Positions 61,013 to 64,000 of a stretch of DNA of 64,000 nucleotides are shown here, one piece after another; the first letter of the stretch is position 1, and each line of letters begins with the position of its first letter. The position numbers and the translations under genes were made by a program. Below the pieces are notes generated by a model, which saw only the letters and a list, made by a program, of their open reading frames with translations, made no database searches and was not told the DNA's origin. Source of the DNA: Purshia tridentata (Eukaryota; Streptophyta; Magnoliopsida; Rosales; Rosaceae); contig QANT01008329.1 of assembly GCA_003254885.1 (NCBI GenBank), positions 28,874-92,873 of the forward strand, written 5' to 3'.

Positions 61013-64000
61013 GGCGTCCGTACAATGCGGTGGATTCAGCGTTTCAGACAGAGAGAGAGAGAAGGAAGGGAAAGGTGAGTGGGTTGTGTCTGTTACTGTT
61101 TGTGTGTGAGAGAGAGAGAGAGAGAGAGCATAGTTCAGTTTAGTTTAGTAGAGTTTAGTTTATTTATGCTCCGTGACTTTGTTTATGGCTTTTATGTTGT
61201 TTTGGTTTTACTGATTGAGTTGGTGTCAAGTAATGGGAGTGGCGGATTTGAGAGTGGGGATTAACTGAGGTTGGTTAAAAGGGCTGTCGGTTCCGGACTA
61301 AGAAATGGGAATTGCAACACGTGGCCAATGCGGGATTTGGTGTTTTGGAGTAAAAGCAAGGATTTGACCAAAAAAAAAAATAGTAAAAGTAAGTTTCCGA
61401 CAACCAGTAGGTGGGGTAGGACCCACAAGGCAACTGGCAACCGTGCAGCTCATGCAGAAGCCCTTTTTTTTTGGGGTTTCAAGTCCTTCATTCTCAATCT
61501 TTTTAACTTACAGCGTTGGCTTTTTTGACTCTATTACTTTCACCCTATTTTATCTCAACAACAAGAAAACTTAAAAGGGAGCTTCTATTGTTGAATAAAT
61601 TGAATTCAAAGGGTTTTCTGGTCATTTCATATTGGTTAAAAGTGAAAACATTTATAAAAATTGCTATTTTTAAAAGAGGGAGAATTATTTGCTATTTTTT
61701 ATAAAAACTTTGTTTTTAGGTTACATTTCAAATTTTAAGAGTTTAAAAATATAAAATTTTCAAAAATATTTCGATTTCGTTAAAAATTTAGAATAAAACA
61801 ATTAAAATTTATTAACAAAATTTCGACAATTTTGATTCGGTAATATTTTGAAACCTCAAGAAAATAAATAAATTTTTGAAATTTGATTTTATGTTTTTTG
61901 GTAAAATTTTACTTAGCATTATAAATTCATGAAATTTAATCTCAATGTTAGGGCTGGTTTTTCAAATGACTGCTCCACCAAGGACCAAAATGGGTCAACT
62001 GACCTCATCAACTCAAATTTCTTCCCTTATATTGTAACTGTGTGGCCCCTTATATTTTGGCTGATCCTTAAAGAGGACATAATGTTATTTTCAGTAATAA
62101 AAAGTAGTTACCCAGCTCTCATGATTTACCTATTTTTTTAATTAATAAGCCACCGAATATAATGTTTTATAGTCATAAACTCAAATTTTTAATGTATTTA
62201 TTTTTATGCCACAAAATATATTTTTAAGCTACAAAAAATATTGTTAAACCACAATTCAAGAAAAATCAAGTATGGAAACTTCAATATTATTCAAAATCAA
62301 GCATACCAATTAAAGCATTCAAAAGAATGACACATTTCATCAATCTTTTTATTTTCATTTAAAATTTCTTTTATGATTAATTTGTTTCAAACTCAATTAT
62401 AGAGCATTGTAACTTTTAAGTATAATATTTGAGCTAAGTGTGCATTCGTGACCCAAATAAAATCTTCGAATGACTAAGACATTTTTTTCTGTAATTATTT
62501 ATTTTTTTCTAAATATTTATGATCTTAAATCTATCATTTCAACCACAAATCTTACGCACATTGAAATGAAAAATATAATAGGGGAAAATTACATAATTCA
62601 AACTTCAACATAGTGTAGCTCTATAAAATAAAATATAACTTAGTTAAACTAATTTTCGAATTCTTTTTAGAATTTCGGGTTTATGATGTAGTTTTTAAGA
62701 TTTATAGCTAAAGCCCAAAACTCCTAAAATAAAGTGTACTTCTATAAGAGTTACATAGGGGCATCAAGAAAAAAGTTTAGATTTAATCACTCCGTATCAT
62801 TTAAAAATAAATAGATCTTTTACATAAATTTATGAGTAAAAGTTACAATTTTTTTTTTGTAGGTTTTTGCTAATATACTTTTAATATTATTCACATCAAC
62901 AATACTACACTTACTACATTTTTATAACATAATTTTATATCATCTTACTTGGTAATCTACATGACATTAATACATTGGACACTAAAAAAATAAAAATAAA
63001 AAACCCTAAAATAAGAAAATACTTTGACAGTACAATAATAACACGTAAGATGGTATAAAAATATAGTAAGAATAATATTATTGTATTCACATTGATTTGA
63101 TCTAAATTTATGTTATGTGGTCTTTCTCGTTACAAGCATGGTTGGTTGCACTGATCTGAAGACTACCTCCACCATAAGATCTCAATCGAGGATAAGTCCC
63201 TTGTTCTCGAAGGCAAAAGAAGAACATTAAGCCATGAAACTTATTCCTTGCTTGGTTGTAAAAATCATTTGACCCAAAAAAAGCTAGATTTTGTGCGCAA
63301 CATGTACCATATTTCATCATTCAATTTGGTCTTTTCTGAAGCCGTATAATGGCACACCCTACTCAATTACATTGCTATTTAAAACGAAGAAATTAAATTT
63401 TCAAAATTTTCATTTTTTTGAGATATCCAAATATTACCCAATTAAAACTATCAAAATTATATACAATTTTTATATTATTTTAGTCAAAATTTCCAACAAA
63501 ATCAAAACAATAATATTATTTTTATCATATTTTTATATCATATTTTTTATATCATCATATATATCATTGTACTAATAGGATATTAATTTATTTTAGATTT
63601 TAAATTTTTATGTTTTTAGTATCTAATATAAATTATCACGTAAGATAATATAGAATTATAATATTAAAATATAACAAATATAGAGCATTATTGAAATTGA
63701 AATTCTATATTTTTGAACCATTAAAATCCAAAATTTGGCAGTTCATCGACACCGTATAAACCCCTACCCAATCACATAGCCAAAGAACTACCAATTTGCA
63801 GTTCATAAACACCATATAAACCATTGACCATGGTGTCAAACTAAATCCCTCATAAAACAGAGAATATTCTGACCCAAACTTATAGGATCACAGTTAAAAA
63901 AGGTTTGGGGCTCTAGTCTGCCAGTCCAGTGCCTTGCTTGGTTCAAAAGCATTTATGATTCTACCATTTTCTTCCCTCTTCGGCTTGTTTTCAGGCCCGA
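61013..64000. other. FLA promoter and intergenic DNA to the end of the window
   Basis: The first 150 bases hold GA-rich leader sequence, including a GA microsatellite at about 61107-61128. The rest is AT-rich DNA with poly-T and poly-A tracts and no supported gene. The extreme right end (from about 63.9 kb) may enter the leader of another gene, but nothing can be called. Confidence 0.5.

Overview
The window is nuclear DNA of a dicot plant: AT-rich intergenic DNA, genes split by GT-AG introns, and plant-specific families (TCP, HVA22, FLA, DUF616, plant mobile domain). The protein styles fit a woody rosid, possibly Rosaceae such as Prunus, but that is inference. Thirteen nuclear genes and one scrambled Copia retrotransposon were resolved. 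Exon borders were read by eye from splice signals and reading-frame continuity.

Layout. 1-6.1 kb: a GCD1-like mitochondrial protein gene (+) and an E-class PPR gene (+) orthologous to Arabidopsis At1g26900. 6.6-12.3 kb: a nine-exon PH-RCC1-FYVE-BRX (PRAF) gene (-). 14.2-15.3 kb: an HVA22 gene (-). 18.7-20.0 kb: an intronless class I TCP transcription factor gene (-), set between gene-poor stretches (15.3-18.7 and 20.0-25.2 kb) that hold at least two foldback elements. 25.2-31.6 kb: a divergent pair, MOG1 (-) and CUL3 (+), sharing a 730-bp promoter region. 32.3-38.1 kb: a HAD-like hydrolase (-) and a DUF616 glycosyltransferase-like gene (-). 39.3-42.1 kb: HGH1 (+), which appears to lack its last exon; Copia debris with a large palindrome follows directly. 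46.1-49.0 kb: SDH6 (+). 50.6-54.0 kb: a plant-mobile-domain gene with a coiled-coil tail (-). 58.1-61.0 kb: a fasciclin-like arabinogalactan protein gene (-) whose short second exon is 1.5 kb from the first.

The genes do not form one pathway. They are housekeeping genes (Ran cycle, ubiquitin ligase, mitochondrial complex II, eEF2 folding factor, organelle RNA processing) mixed with regulatory, stress and cell-wall genes. Two promoter regions carry dense TGGGCY (site II) boxes, the type bound by class I TCP factors such as the one encoded here.

The points most worth a second look are: (1) an in-frame 126-bp duplication in the plant-mobile-domain gene that copied a splice acceptor into coding sequence; (2) the truncated HGH1; (3) the 229-bp palindrome that ends exactly at an ambiguous base; (4) a phase-compatible alternative last exon downstream of the FLA gene; (5) three foldback (MITE-like) elements. 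No CRISPR array, operon, convincing tRNA or rRNA gene was seen.
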